In this document: positions 33,834 through 45,199 of the stretch, piece by piece
Layout: every line of letters starts with the position of its first letter
Numbering within the stretch: the first letter of the stretch is position 1
Source: Phaseolus vulgaris
Lineage: Eukaryota; Streptophyta; Magnoliopsida; Fabales; Fabaceae
Length of the DNA: 64,000 nucleotides
Assembly: GCF_000499845.2 (NCBI RefSeq)
Contig: NC_023758.2
Location: 15,864,927-15,928,926 of the forward strand
Direction: 5' to 3'
Notes under the pieces: generated by a model
Seen by the model: only the letters and a program-made list of their open reading frames with translations
The model's database searches: none
Told to the model about the DNA's origin: nothing
Translations under genes and position numbers: made by a program

Positions 33834-36089
33834 ATGGCTGGATTTTCAAGTGATGCATCCTACAAGCAGAATTCTCCTTCCAAAGCTTCAATCCTTGGTG
33901 AATTACATGAAGCACAAAGAACTATTAGACGCTTGGAAGAGAAAATGCAAAAGATGGAGGTCCAACAAGCTAGACCATCTCCTTCTATCCATGATGGGCA
34001 TCATTCTCATAGACCATCCTCAAGAGCCTCTTCAAATGATTTTGGCCGTGAAGAAGAGCATAGGAGAAGGAGGAATCCACCACAATTTCATGGACAAAGA
34101 CCTCATCTTCAAGGAGAAAGACATCACTACGGCAATGGTTACTACCAAGATGCAAAGGCTAGGCTACCTTCGGTCAAGCTTCCTTGTTTTAATGGCTCTA
34201 GTGATCCTAATGTATATTTAGATTGGGAGGCTAAATGTGAAGAAATATTTGAGATCCATGAGATCCAAGATGAGCATAAGCTTAAGCTAGCCACCCTAGA
34301 GTTTAGTGATTATGCCATGAAATGGTGGCATGGAATTGTAAAGGACATTATCTATCACAAGGGTCCTCCCGTGGACTCTTGGAACTCTTTAAAGGATCAA
34401 ATGCGCGCTAGATTTGTGCCCCCACATTTTAGGAAAGACCTCATGTTGAGACTCCAACGGTTTCAACAAGGCACGCTAAATGTGGATGAATATTATAAGG
34501 AGCTAGAAACGCTTGTGCTTAAAATTGAATTAGAGGAAAGTGAGGAAGCTATGATTGCTAGGTTTGTGAGTGGTCTTAGGAAGGATATTCAAGACATTGT
34601 TGAGTTACAAGAGTATTCATCATTGGGCTCTTTAGTTCATCTTGCAATGAAGGTGGAAGCCCAACTTGCTAAGAAAAACTCTTTCAAAAATGCTTCCAAT
34701 GATGGATACTACTCCAAGTCTTGGAAAAACAAAAATTCTTTTTCTAAACATCCTTCCAAAGATTCTTCTTTCAAACCCAAGGATCCTATGCCATCTACTT
34801 CTAGGCCTAAATCCCCAATTAAATCGTCTAGTCAAAAGTGTTTTAAATGTTTGGGATATGGTCACATTGCTGCTAATTGCCCTTCTAAACGAAGTATGTA
34901 CATGCATGAAGGCATTGTAGTTAGTGAGCATGATTCCAATTCACCTAGGCATTCTTCACCTTCTAGACCTTCAAGTGAAAATGAGAGTCAAAGTCCTTGC
35001 GAAGGTGACTTATTGATGGTAAGACGTATGTTGGGCACAATTCCAAAATCTTTGAATGATACTCAAAGAGAAAATATTTTTCACACCCGATGTCTTATCA
35101 ACAACAAGTTATGTTCCTTGATTATTGATGGGGGAAGTTGCACTAATGTGGCTAGTACAAGAGTTGTGGAGAAGTTAGCTTTACCCACTATCTCTCATAC
35201 CAAGCCCTACAAATTACAATGGCTTAGTGAAGTAGGTGAAATCATGGTGAATAAACAAGTCCTCATTAACTTTGCTATAGGAAAGTATAAAGATGAGGTT
35301 TTATGTGATGTTGTGCCCATGGAAGCTTCTCATCTTCTTTTAGGAAGGCCTTGGCAATATGATAGACATGTTTTACATGATGGCCTATCCAATACAATGT
35401 CTTTTTCCTTCCTAGGGCGCAAGGTTATATTAAAACCCCTCTCTCCCAAAGAGGTTCATGAGGACCAAATAAAAATGAAAACTAAAAGAGAAAATGAGAA
35501 AGAAAAAGAAGTAAGTACTACACCGAGTCACACCATTTTCTCCTCTAAATCCATCATGTTGACTCGTGCTATACCTCAAATGGACCCTCCAAGGTCTTCT
35601 TCTTCTTTATCTTTTTCATTACCCAAGGTTCCTATTTCAACACCACCTTGGTTAAAATATGTTAGGGATGATTTTTTCATACCTCCTAATGGGTTTCACC
35701 ATTTAAGAGGTCTTTTTCCAAAAAATATCATCATTCCCAAACAAATTTTTCCAACTTGGTTGATTCATAGGACCTCCCTTTCTGCAATCCCTTTGATTCC
35801 CTCTACTAAGTCATGTATTCCTTTTTCTTACTCTTTTGATTGTAAAAGTACACTGACTTTGTTATATGCAGGGATTCAGAATTCGTGGGCGAATTCTCTC
35901 CAACTCGGGGAGTATGATGAGAATCAACTAAAGGTGGCTTTTTATAATGAAGAACAAGATCATTCGCCTTCACATTTAAAGTTTTTCTTGTTAATCTTTG
36001 CAAAAGATAAAGCCCAAGCCCAAGCCCAAGAAGGCCAAAGCCCACAAAAGCCCAAAGACCATCCCATGAAGGGCAATGCCAAGTTTTAA
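33834..36089 (+). CDS. Gag-protease polyprotein of the non-autonomous LTR element, 751 aa
   Basis: Starts ATG GCT GGA. An N-terminal coiled coil (about residues 15-45, LHEAQRTIRRLEEKMQKME) and an Arg/His/Pro-rich stretch come first. The retrotransposon Gag core covers about 120-275: DWEAKCEEIFEIHEIQDEH, YAMKWWHGIV, MRARFVPPHFRKDLM, RLQRFQQGTLNVDEYYKE. The CCHC knuckle CFKCLGYGHIAANC lies near 337-350. The aspartic protease core has LIIDGGSCTNVAS (DGGS near 433) and HLLLGRPWQYDRHV. Ser/Pro-rich sequence follows, and the last 57 or so residues are encoded inside the 3' LTR (DENQLKVAFYNEEQDHS...QAQAQ). No stop or frameshift. The Gag type is Ty3/gypsy. It would supply a particle and protease but cannot reverse-transcribe or integrate alone. 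Confidence 0.9.
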   Translation: MAGFSSDASYKQNSPSKASILGELHEAQRTIRRLEEKMQKMEVQQARPSPSIHDGHHSHRPSSRASSNDFGREEEHRRRRNPPQFHGQRPHLQGERHHYGNGYYQDAKARLPSVKLPCFNGSSDPNVYLDWEAKCEEIFEIHEIQDEHKLKLATLEFSDYAMKWWHGIVKDIIYHKGPPVDSWNSLKDQMRARFVPPHFRKDLMLRLQRFQQGTLNVDEYYKELETLVLKIELEESEEAMIARFVSGLRKDIQDIVELQEYSSLGSLVHLAMKVEAQLAKKNSFKNASNDGYYSKSWKNKNSFSKHPSKDSSFKPKDPMPSTSRPKSPIKSSSQKCFKCLGYGHIAANCPSKRSMYMHEGIVVSEHDSNSPRHSSPSRPSSENESQSPCEGDLLMVRRMLGTIPKSLNDTQRENIFHTRCLINNKLCSLIIDGGSCTNVASTRVVEKLALPTISHTKPYKLQWLSEVGEIMVNKQVLINFAIGKYKDEVLCDVVPMEASHLLLGRPWQYDRHVLHDGLSNTMSFSFLGRKVILKPLSPKEVHEDQIKMKTKRENEKEKEVSTTPSHTIFSSKSIMLTRAIPQMDPPRSSSSLSFSLPKVPISTPPWLKYVRDDFFIPPNGFHHLRGLFPKNIIIPKQIFPTWLIHRTSLSAIPLIPSTKSCIPFSYSFDCKSTLTLLYAGIQNSWANSLQLGEYDENQLKVAFYNEEQDHSPSHLKFFLLIFAKDKAQAQAQEGQSPQKPKDHPMKGNAKF

Positions 36090-36915
36090 ATAAATATTGT
36101 TTAGAAAGGTGCTTAGAGGGAAACATTAGAAACCTCTATTGTTAAAGCATCTTTTAGTCTTTAGTTAAGAGTCTTAGGGGGGGTGTATTAGTAGATAGGT
36201 GTAGGAGTAAATAAGGAGGTGCCAAAGTGAGAGAAAGGATCACACCTTCCTCATGCCTTGTTTTAGGCGCAAATTCTAGAAGCTTTTTGGGAGGGAGTTT
36301 TTTTGAATTTGTGTAGCTTACATTTCAGCACCTTAGGCTATAAATAGAGGTGCTCTCTTTGTAAAATTCAGATTTGAATTTATCTAAAGAAACTATACTC
36401 AAAATTGGAGTGAGCATTTGGAGAGCTTTTGAGCTTCTACTCTAGTCTTATCTTGAAGGACCATGGTTTCCTCAAGTGGCGGCTTCCACACTCATCTAGG
36501 AGCATCCATACTTCTAGTGGCGTGATCATCCAACCTATCTTCCATCTTCATGAGCATTCTCTTCTCCTTCCTTTCTTCTTCTTCAATTGTTCTTGTTGCC
36601 TTGTGTTTTTGAGTTGTCTAGCTTTCGGTTTTTCTATTTTCAGCACCTATATTCTGTTTTGTTTTTAATTCTGTTCGGTTCATATGATTAGTAGCTAATT
36701 CTGTTCGGTTAATCTAGTTTCTATTCCTTTGTTGATTCAATTTGACAATATTTGGTTCATCCAAATGAGTTTGGGATTTGGTACTTGTTATTGGTGAGTT
36801 CTTGATCTTAGAACCATGATCCAACTTCTAAGAAAGTGCCTCTACATTTTCCAGCTCAAGGTGATTCCTCAAAGTGTCAAGAATCTTGTTCTATGTGGCT
36901 ATTGGAATCACATCA
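35915..36915 (+). repeat. 3' LTR of the gag-protease element
   Basis: TGATGAGAATCAAC to GGAATCACATCA, preceded by the purine-rich CTCGGGGAGTA. It contains three AGCCCA units. Its right neighbour is CTTTG and then the resumed copia integrase frame. Confidence 0.93.
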
Positions 36916-36920
36916 CTTTG

Positions 36921-38887
36921 GCTGCAGCTGTTTCGTTCTCAACAATGGAAAGGAAAACTTGGGAAAGTTTGATGAGAAAGCGGACCTTGGTATCTTCATT
37001 GGTTATTCACTCACAAGTCATGCATATAGAGTCTACAACAAGAGGTTGATGACTGTAGAAGAATCAGTTCACGTTGTCTTTGATGAGGTAGATCGCAGAG
37101 TCAATGAAATCCCAAAGACCAGTGCTGAGGAAGATGAACAGAGCATCAGTTTGGAGAAGCTGGAAATCTGTGCAGAAAAACAACCGGTTGATTCGCAGAA
37201 ACAACCGATTGAAATTCTGCAACAGAGTGAGCTGCCCAAAGAGTGGAGGATTCCTAGAGATCTATCACTGGATAACATCATAGGGCAGATAAAGGAAGGT
37301 GTCTCCACACGTAGCTCCATCTCAAACTTCTGCAGGCACACATCTTTTGTCTCTCAAATTGAACCAAAATCAATTGAGGAAGCTCTCAAGGATGAGAAAT
37401 GGGTTGAAGCTATGCATGAAGAGCTTAATCAGTTTGCAAGGAATGAGGTATGGTTTCTTGTCTCTAAAACTAATGAAATGAATATTATTGGTTTGAAATG
37501 GGTTTTCAGGAACAAGCTAGATGAGGATGGTGTGATCACAAGGAACAAAGCAAGGCTAGTTGCAAAAGGCTACAATCAAGAAGAGGGCATATATTATGGT
37601 GAGACCTTTGCTCCTATTGCTAGATTGGAGGTTGTGAGGCTGTTGTTGGCGTTTGCGTGTATGAGTGGTTTTAAACTCTTTCAAATGGATGTCAAGAGTG
37701 CCTTCTTGAATGGCTACATCAATGAGGAAGTCTATGTAGATCAATCACCGGGTTTTGAAGATCATAAGTATCCCAACCATGTCTTCAAGTTGAAGAAAGC
37801 TTTGTATGGACTGAAACAAGCTCCAAGGCAGTGGTATGAGAGGCTTAGCAACTTTCTGCTATCTCATGGTTATGAAAGAGGAATGGTAGACAAGACTCTC
37901 TTCATCAAGAAATCAAATGCAGAAATAATTCTTGTGCAAATCTATGATGATGATATCATCTTTGGTGCTACACAAGATAGATTGTGTGAAGAATTTGTGG
38001 CTGCAATGAAAGGTGAGTTTGAAATGTCTATGATGGGAGAACTATCTTTCTTTCTTGAATTGCAGGTTAAGCAAACAAAGGATGGGATCTTCTTGAGTCA
38101 ATCAAAGGAGATTCTCAAGAAATTTGAAATGGAGAGTTGCAAAGAAGCAAGCACTCCAATGCCATCAAGCTGCTACATGGATGCGGATGCTGCTGGAAAA
38201 TGTGTAGATCAAACAAAATACAGAGGATTGATTGGATCTTTGCTTTATCTAACAGCTAGTAGGCCGGATATCATGTTTGCGGTGTGTGTATGTGCAAGAT
38301 ATCAAGCAAATCCTAAGGAGTCACACTTCAAAGCTGCAAAAAGAATTCTGAAATATCTCAAAGGAACATCATCTGTAGGATTATGGTATCCTTCTCACTC
38401 TCCAATTCATTTAATTGGTTATTCAGATTCTGAATTTGCAGGTTGCAAGCTAGATAGAAAGAGCACAAGTGGCACTTGTCACCTTCTTGGCTCAAGCCTA
38501 ATCTCATGGCATAGCAAGAAGCAAGCATGTGTTGCTCTCTCTACTACTGAGGCTTAGTATATTGCTGCTGGAAGTTGTTGTGCACAGATTCTATGGCTCA
38601 AGCAACAACTTGCAGATTTTGGTTTGCAAATCAGCAAGGTTCCTTTGATGTGTGATAACACAAGTGTCATCAATCTTACCAAAAATCAGATTCAGCACTC
38701 AAGGACCAAACATATTGAGATAAGGCATCATTTCATCAGGGATCATGTAAACAATGGGAACTGTGAAGTGAAGTTTGTGGAGACCAAACTACAGTTAGCT
38801 GACATCTTCACAAAGCCTTTACCAAAAGAGAGGTTTTTCTTCTTAAGAAATGAGTTAGGTATCCTTGATCTTAATAATCTCTCCTAA
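36921..38887 (+). pseudogene. Copia Pol, C-terminal part: integrase end, RT and RNase H
   Basis: GCSCFVLNNGKENLGKFDEK and IFIGYSLTSHAYRVYN close the integrase. The linker EKQPVDSQKQPIE is coded by two copies of the inverted motif. RT: WVFRNKLDEDGVITRNKARL, GYNQEEGIYYGETFAPIAR, FQMDVKSAFLNGYINEEVYV, KKALYGLKQAPRQWYE. The active site reads IYDDDIIFGAT, where copia elements usually have YVDD, so Val is replaced by Asp. LIGSLLYLTASRPDIMFAV and GYSDSEFAGCKLDRKSTSG lead into RNase H, which is stopped at 38555 (GAG to TAG, in STTEA*YIAAGS). The end is TKHIEIRHHFIRD...LADIFTKPLP. Confidence 0.9.
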
Positions 38888-39208
38888 ATCTGTTTTTGAT
38901 ACATGCTAAAGTCTATTTGTGAAGACAAATATGGGAAGAATTAATTGGTTCTTGTATCTTTATATGATACTGTATAATCTGTTAAAATCTCTGATATAAA
39001 AGGTTTTCTGCTGCTGATAAAAACAACCGATTGTTTCGTATAAACAACTGATTGTTTATCATGCTTTATGCTTGGAATATGTAAAAATCTAACTTGCTGC
39101 TGTAAGAAGCATTGGGTAGTATAAATGCTATTTTTGCAGGTACTGCTTCAGATTCAATCAGAACAAACACAAGCACCAAGGATTTGTCTTCATCAAATAG
39201 GGGGAGAT
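38888..39208 (+). other. Copia 3' leader and polypurine tract
   Basis: Non-coding. It holds the perfect hairpin TATTTGT-GAAG-ACAAATA at 38914-38931, two inverted AAACAACYGATTGTTT motifs near 39023 and 39043, and the polypurine tract AAATAGGGGGAGA at 39195-39207 just before the LTR. The same arrangement occurs in the gag-only element (minus strand, 8764-9075). Confidence 0.75.
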
Positions 39209-40358
39209 TGTTGAACCAAGAGGTGTTCAAGCTTTGAAGAATCCAAACCCTTTGAAGGATGTTGAAGCCTTTGCTGTGCTTGGTGTTGCTGTGCTGGTTT
39301 AGCTTAGTTCTGGGGTAGTTTGAGTTTTGTAATCCACCCTTTGATTAAATCTAAAGCATAAGCATCTCAATCTTTGTGAAAGTAAAATGTTTTCAAACTA
39401 AGTTAAAACAACCGATTGTTTTGTCGAAACAACCGATTGTTTGTACTTAGGTGTTTTGAGAAAAAGATTGAAAACTGTTTTTCAAATGGTTGAACTGTTA
39501 AGAACCAAAACAACCGATTGATTCGAGGAAACAACCGATTGTTTGTTTTGGGACCATAACAGAAAAACTGTTTTATGTTTGACTGAGCTTTAAATGTTTT
39601 AACTGCTTACCCTCCAGTCATTAAATGCTTTGACCAATCTTTTAATGCAATTTAACAGTTTGTTAAGATTTGATAACAAACTACATCTTTGAATAAATTT
39701 AGAAAAACAGATTTGACAATTAATCTTTGACAAGTTTTCACTAAGAGTTTTTGAGTTTCTCAAAGAGCTGAGATTGCTAAGAGTTAGTGATTGATCAAAG
39801 TCTGTGGAATAGGATTCTTCTTGTATTGATTTCATATTATCTTCTGTAACAAGTGTAATCCTTGTATTCTGTGTGAAACAAGTTTCGTTTCTGTGTTTGT
39901 TAAGATTGGTTGTGTGTTCTTGAGGGGATCAAGTTCAGCAATCTTGGTGTAGGTGTGTTGACCAAGGAGAGTGTGTTTCTTGAGGTGTTCAAGGTCATTC
40001 TCTTGGTTGTTGTGTAAGTGATCAAGTTGTGATTGCTTAGTGGATTTCCTCAGGGTTTTTGAGAAGACTGGATGTAGCTCTGGGTTTGGAGTGAACCAGT
40101 ATAAACATCTGTGTACAATCTCTCTTTCCCTATCTCTTTAAATTCAGTTTTGTTATTTGATAACTGGTATAAACAAACGATTGTTTCGGTAAAACAACCG
40201 ATTGTTTTTCCAGTATTGTGTTTTTGCTTTATGTTTTGAAAAACTGATTCCTTAATCAAGGTTTTCTTGAAGTATTTTCATTCTAGGCTTAAAGGTTTAC
40301 GAAAATCTTTCTTAAACAATTCACCCCCCCCTCTCGTTTAAGGCCATATATTCTAACA
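39209..40358 (+). repeat. 3' LTR of the copia element
   Basis: TGTTGAACCAAGAGG to ATATTCTAACA, 1150 bp, pairing with 28057-29206. Followed by the CTTAC target duplication. Confidence 0.95.
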
Positions 40359-40363
40359 CTTAC

Positions 40364-41290
40364 CGAGTCATTTCAAACTTTTGTGAAAGGGTTTGAGAAT
40401 CCTTCGAATGAAATTTTTTCTTAACTTTTTCCTCATCCTTAACCCTCCATGTGACCTTCATTTACAAAACAACAAAAATCATCAATCCAAATTGTAAAAT
40501 ATAAGCATTTTTATAGGGAATAAAAAACAAGTACCTTAATACGTTGAAAAAATAGATCCTGATCAACCTTTAGGATTTCCCCCCATGTTAGCCATGGCTC
40601 ACCAAATTGTTACTTAATGGTGACAGTGATGGCTTTTGATGAAATTTTTTATGGAGAAAACCTAAATACCAAAACAAATTTAGTAAAAATTATAAGACAA
40701 TAATAGTAAATTATATAAATTGAATTTTATTATATTCTTACAGTCCCCCAATAGGTTGAATCATAAGGTGATCACCAACTGAGAGAACCTCCTCCTCTAA
40801 GTTATTGGTTGCAGAAGTTGAATGCGTCCCTCCAAATTTTGTATATGGGGATGGTGTAATATCTGGGTTTGGGGTTGATGCATTAGAACCAACATGTGGA
40901 GAAATGGATGAGGTGGATTGATCGGGTATTGATGACATGACGAATAAAGATGGTGTGGATGCAATAGCATTTGCTACTAAAGGGGTGGATCCAACAACAA
41001 CACATGAAGATGGTGTTGATCCAATAACATTTGCTACTAGTGGGGTGGATGCAGTAGCATCTGCTAGTGATGGGGTGGATCCAACAACAAGACGTGGATA
41101 TGTTGTGGATGCAGTAGCATTTTGTATTAATGGGGGTAGATGCATGAGTTGAAGATGGAATAGGTGTAGTGGGTTGAGTGGATGATGAACTTAGGTTGTT
41201 TATTCGTGATAACAATTTTATCACATAATGTTTCTTTCCCTTTTTTATTGGCACTCGGTGATGGTTGATCACAACCTCCTGATGACATCT
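40364..41290 (-). pseudogene. CACTA TNPA/PTTA-type protein, upstream part
   Basis: The minus strand from 41145 to 40738 encodes a Ser/Thr/Pro/Ala-rich segment made of repeats of the form ATASTPLVAN / VGSTPS (about 40930-41120). After an apparent intron, sequence near 40580-40370 includes FGEPWLTWGEI and KDEEKVKKKFHSKDSQ. The copia insertion cuts the gene at the CTTAC duplication and the reading resumes at 28056. Frame changes and missing exons prevent a full model. Confidence 0.55.
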
Positions 41291-41476
41291 ATATTATGGC
41301 ATGAAATGATAATGAAGGTAATATAAGTTTATCAAAGGAGAAAAATATGCAAAATGTAGTTTATAGAAAATTTCAAATAAACATGTAGAAATTTCAAAAC
41401 CGAACATAAAGAATATGACATCAAAATAAGTAATGTAATAAAGAGTATGTTAAAAACAACAGTACAACACTAGTTC

Positions 41477-44400
41477 CTACATCACTAGTTTCCTAAGTCT
41501 ATTCAAAGCTAGAGATGTAAAGTCATCTCCATATTCATCTTCACTTTCTCCCTCTTCATTGTCTTCTTCCCATTCATTTGTTTCTTCATCTATTTGATCT
41601 TCAAACAGTGATACATTGTTTATGTCCACTTCTTCAAGCTCAGCCTCTAAATCTTGTAATCCTAAAATTTGTTCAACTTCAATCACATGACATTTCATCA
41701 ACTTGGTATGGCACTTCAACTTCTACATCATTAGAATCTATACAACCTCTGTGCTTCATTTGGATTGCAACACACCAACCACGTTTGTCTCTGCGTGAGG
41801 TTGGATATGGTACATAATATACTTGTTGAACATTATGTGCAATGGTAAAAGGATCAAATGGCACATATCTTCTATCCATTAGAATATCCACAATACCATA
41901 TTTGGAATCCACTCGTGCACCTCTGGTTGATGGATCAAACCAATCACAGTAAAATAATACAACTATCTTATTTGAGGTCGAAGAATTGTACTCCACCTCA
42001 TACATGTGTTGAATCACATCATAAAAATCATCATCACCTTCTTCTGTAAGGCCATTTACATGGACCCCACTATTTATTGTTTTCTTTCCCTCGCTCCATG
42101 CATGAGTGTGAAATTTGTACCCATTCACAAAGAATGTATGCCATTCTTTTACACACCTTAAAGGACCAAGTGGTAAACCTCTTAGGTGTTGACTCCTCAC
42201 ACTTAAAGGGTCTTTATGAACCTATAAATATATCAATGTCATTAAAAATTTGATGAAATGGTCAAATAAGTCAACAAAAAGTAAATTATAGAATTTGAAG
42301 ATACATACTTGTCCCCTAAACCACAAAGGAAAATCTGCATGTATACGAGCCAAAGCATGTGATTCAGTAATTTAATTAGAATGTAAGAAGGAACTGCCAA
42401 TAGGTGTCAATGCATTAGGTTAACGATAACTTAATGAATGAATAACACTTTTTTAAAAGAATATCTTGCATGAGGCTTACTCAAAGTATGATTTAAATTC
42501 ATTACAGTTGATCAAAACATGAACATGTGCTGAGTTAAATTCTTCATCACTTAACCAACAAGTGAACTCCCTCCCAGAATAACGTCCATGTTGGTCAAAG
42601 ACTGATAACATTGATGAAAGCCTTTCACTTTCAATCTTGACTTCATTTTACTATTTTGTGGTCTTAACATAAAGTTGTTGAAATAGTGTGAACAAAAATG
42701 AGTCGTCTCACGATGCAAATAAGATACGCAAATAGATCCTTCTACCCTAGCCTTATTCTTCATTGATCGTTTAACATATTCCATGAATCTATAATAAAAT
42801 AAATATGTTATGATTGATAATTATACTTCACATTTTATAAAGACTAATAACTATTATTATTACCTTTCAAATGGGTACATCCACCTATTATGTACAAGTA
42901 CACCAAGTCTTGCTTCATATGCTAGATGAACAGGGAGATGTTCCATAGAATAAAAAAATGTTGGGAGAAATATTCTTTCCAACTTAGAAAGAGTTATTGG
43001 AATGTTTTGTTCCATCCTAGTAAGGTCATCCTTCTTTAGTGTCATAGAACATGAATCTTTGAAAAAAATACTTACCTCGATAATGGGATTTAGAACATGA
43101 GTTGGTAACGAACTAAATGGTATGAGAAGTAGGCATTCCATGAATACATGACAATCATTGTTTTTCATCCCAAGCACCCTTCCTTTGTTGACATCATAAC
43201 ATCTAGCCATGTTGGAAGAATATCTGTCAGGCATCCTAAGATCTTTTAGCCATTGGCACACATGCTTTATTTACTCAAGTGCAAGTGTGTACTTTGCTTT
43301 TGGTTTGAATTTCTTTCCATTAGGATGTGACTTTAGTTCCAATTCTTTTCGCCTACAATACAAACTTAAGTCCATTCGTGCTTTCTCATTGTCCTTTGTC
43401 TTCCCAGTGAAATTCATCACAGTGTTAAAGATGTTATCGAAGAATTTTTTTCAATATGCATGACATCAAGATTATGTCTTAATATATTGTCTTTCTAGTA
43501 TGGAAGATCCCAAAAGATGTTTCTTTTTGTCCAATTATGCCACTCCCTGTAACCATGCATTCTTTGCACACCACTTTCAGTTACTTTAAGATAAGTCTTG
43601 ACGCTATTCAAAACTTTTGTAGGTGTCTACTTAGGTGGTGGGGGACCCATGTCTACTTCCCTCTTCTTGAACACATTCTTGTTCCTTCTAAATGCATGAT
43701 CATTCGTTAAAGTTCTACGATGCAATTTAAACCAAGAATTTTTTCCCCATGATGTAATCTAAATGCCTTTGAATGCTCCATGCAATGTGAGCATGCCAAT
43801 TTACCATGAGTTCCCCCGCCAAACAACATACCATAAGCAAGAAAAACATTAATCGTTCACATTAATGTTGCCCTCATCCTGAAGTTTTTTTCCTTGAAAT
43901 ATTGTATGGTTGACACCACTCCACAATTTCTTCAAGTCGTCTATCGAGGGACTAAAAATACATCAATACCAGCCTTTGGATTGAATGGGCTTGGTATGAG
44001 ACAACTAAAAAGGATATAAGGTTTAGACATGCACATTTCGAGAGGAGATTATACGGGGTCACAATTATTGGCCAACATGAATAGGGTGCATTTTATGCTT
44101 GCACATATGGATTGAAACCATCAGAGCATAAACCCAATCGCACATTGCGTGCCTTTGTAGAAAAATCGGGATATACTCTATCAAAGTGCTTCCAAGCCTC
44201 GCCATCACATGGATGACGCAAAACACCATTAGTGCTTTTATTATCATAGTGTCATGTCATTTCTCCCGCAGTCTGTGTTGAAGCATACGTTCTTCGCAAG
44301 CTTGGAATTATTGGCAAATACAACATTTCCTTTATAGGAATTGGTTTTTTTGTTACTTGCTTCGGTGTTATGGTGATGACACATTGGCTTATGACAAAAT

Positions 44401-45191
44401 TTTCATTCAAGCAACGCTCCATCACTTTTATCATATTCTTTATCATAGAAGAGCATGAAACCATCAACATAACAATCAATCCTTTTAGCCTGTAATCCCA
44501 ACTTCGACACTAGCCTTTTTGCACCATAATAACTTTTAGGCAAATCTGTTTTGGTGGGTGTTACATCCAAAAGTATTTTTGAAATAAACTCTAAGCATTA
44601 GTCAGGAACATTCCAACTGGATTTGTAAGATAATAGCTTGACACACATTGATAATCTGGACTCTGATGCCCCTTCATACAATGGCATATTTGCATCCAAC
44701 AAAAGCTTATAAAATCTTTGAGTTTCTTTATTTGGAGGATTTTCCATGTTATCTACATTTGGTACTTGGAATGACTCTTGTTGCCTAAGAGCATCATACA
44801 CCATGTCTTCCATCTACATAAATTGGTCATGTTGTGACTGATTGTGTGCACCATCCATTCCCAAAGCCATATAATTACGTCATTACACAAGTCAACTTCT
44901 AGCTTGTCTTCACCATGATCAGTCCAAATCGAATAATTAGGTGTTTGTAGAGGTGTACAAGTCTTTCCTCCAAAATTCTTGTACAATCACACTTACTACA
45001 CGAACATCGTATTTCCCCATCATTTTGATAAATTCTTGTTGGCAAGCTTTGGTTTTAAAATTTTCAACTCCTAATATAAAAGACTCTTTCAAAGCACCTC
45101 TTCCTCTGTGACACCTATCATACATCCATCCACGATTTGATGGAAAGTGATCCATGTTTTGTATATAAAGCAATTGAAAAAATGTCAACAA
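41477..45191 (-). pseudogene. CACTA TNP2-type transposase, decayed
   Basis: Minus-strand blocks in order: N-terminal Transpos_assoc-like MDHFPSNRGWMYDR and GALKESFILGVENF (45155-45000); MEDMVYDALRQQESF and FYKLLLDANMPLYEGASES (about 44815-44650); a heavily broken transposase core (44500-43500; IKEMLYLPIIPSLRRTYAST and then IGFML-type remnants); DUF4218-like WLKDLRMPDRYSSNMARC, NNDCHVFMECLLLIPF, LPTFFYSMEHLPVHLAYEA, NRWMYPFER (43261-42860); SMKNKARVEGSICVSYLHRE (42770-42700); DUF4216 (42200-41679: [53 protein letters not shown]); and an acidic tail (41650-41540). Many stops and frameshifts. TNP2 cuts at the CACTA ends in active elements; this one cannot. Confidence 0.82.
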
Positions 45192-45199
45192 ATTTTTAA

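Larger units (their letters stand above)
31479..36915 (+). mobile_element. Non-autonomous gag-protease LTR element (TR-GAG-like, gypsy-type Gag)
   Basis: LTRs at 31479-32491 (1013 bp) and 35915-36915 (1001 bp), with a perfect CTTTG duplication (31474-31478 and 36916-36920). The LTRs read identically by eye except for an AGCCCA hexamer, five copies on the left and three on the right, which accounts for the 12-bp difference. The internal region (3423 bp) holds one ORF with gypsy-type Gag and an aspartic protease. RT, RNase H and integrase are missing. LTR identity and the intact ORF suggest a very recent insertion mobilised in trans. It is the innermost element of a three-level nest. Confidence 0.92.
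28057..40358 (+). mobile_element. Ty1/copia retrotransposon, full length with LTRs, inactive
   Basis: LTRs at 28057-29206 and 39209-40358, both 1150 bp, with a perfect CTTAC duplication on both sides. Domain order Gag, protease, integrase, RT, RNase H gives the copia superfamily. The lineage (Sire/Maximus or Tork-like) is uncertain. The integrase is split by another LTR element (31479-36915, TSD CTTTG); without it the copia is about 6.9 kb. Defects: TTG in place of the Gag ATG, a Gag frameshift, stops after Gag, two Glu codons changed to stops (31185 and 38555), and an integrase frameshift. The LTRs differ by scattered substitutions. It lies inside the second gene of the CACTA element. Confidence 0.93.

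Noticed and set aside
40937..41152. 71-codon plus-strand ORF with repeated DGVDP
   Set aside because: Complement of the Ser/Thr/Pro repeat region of the CACTA second gene, which fits the neighbouring minus-strand reading better.
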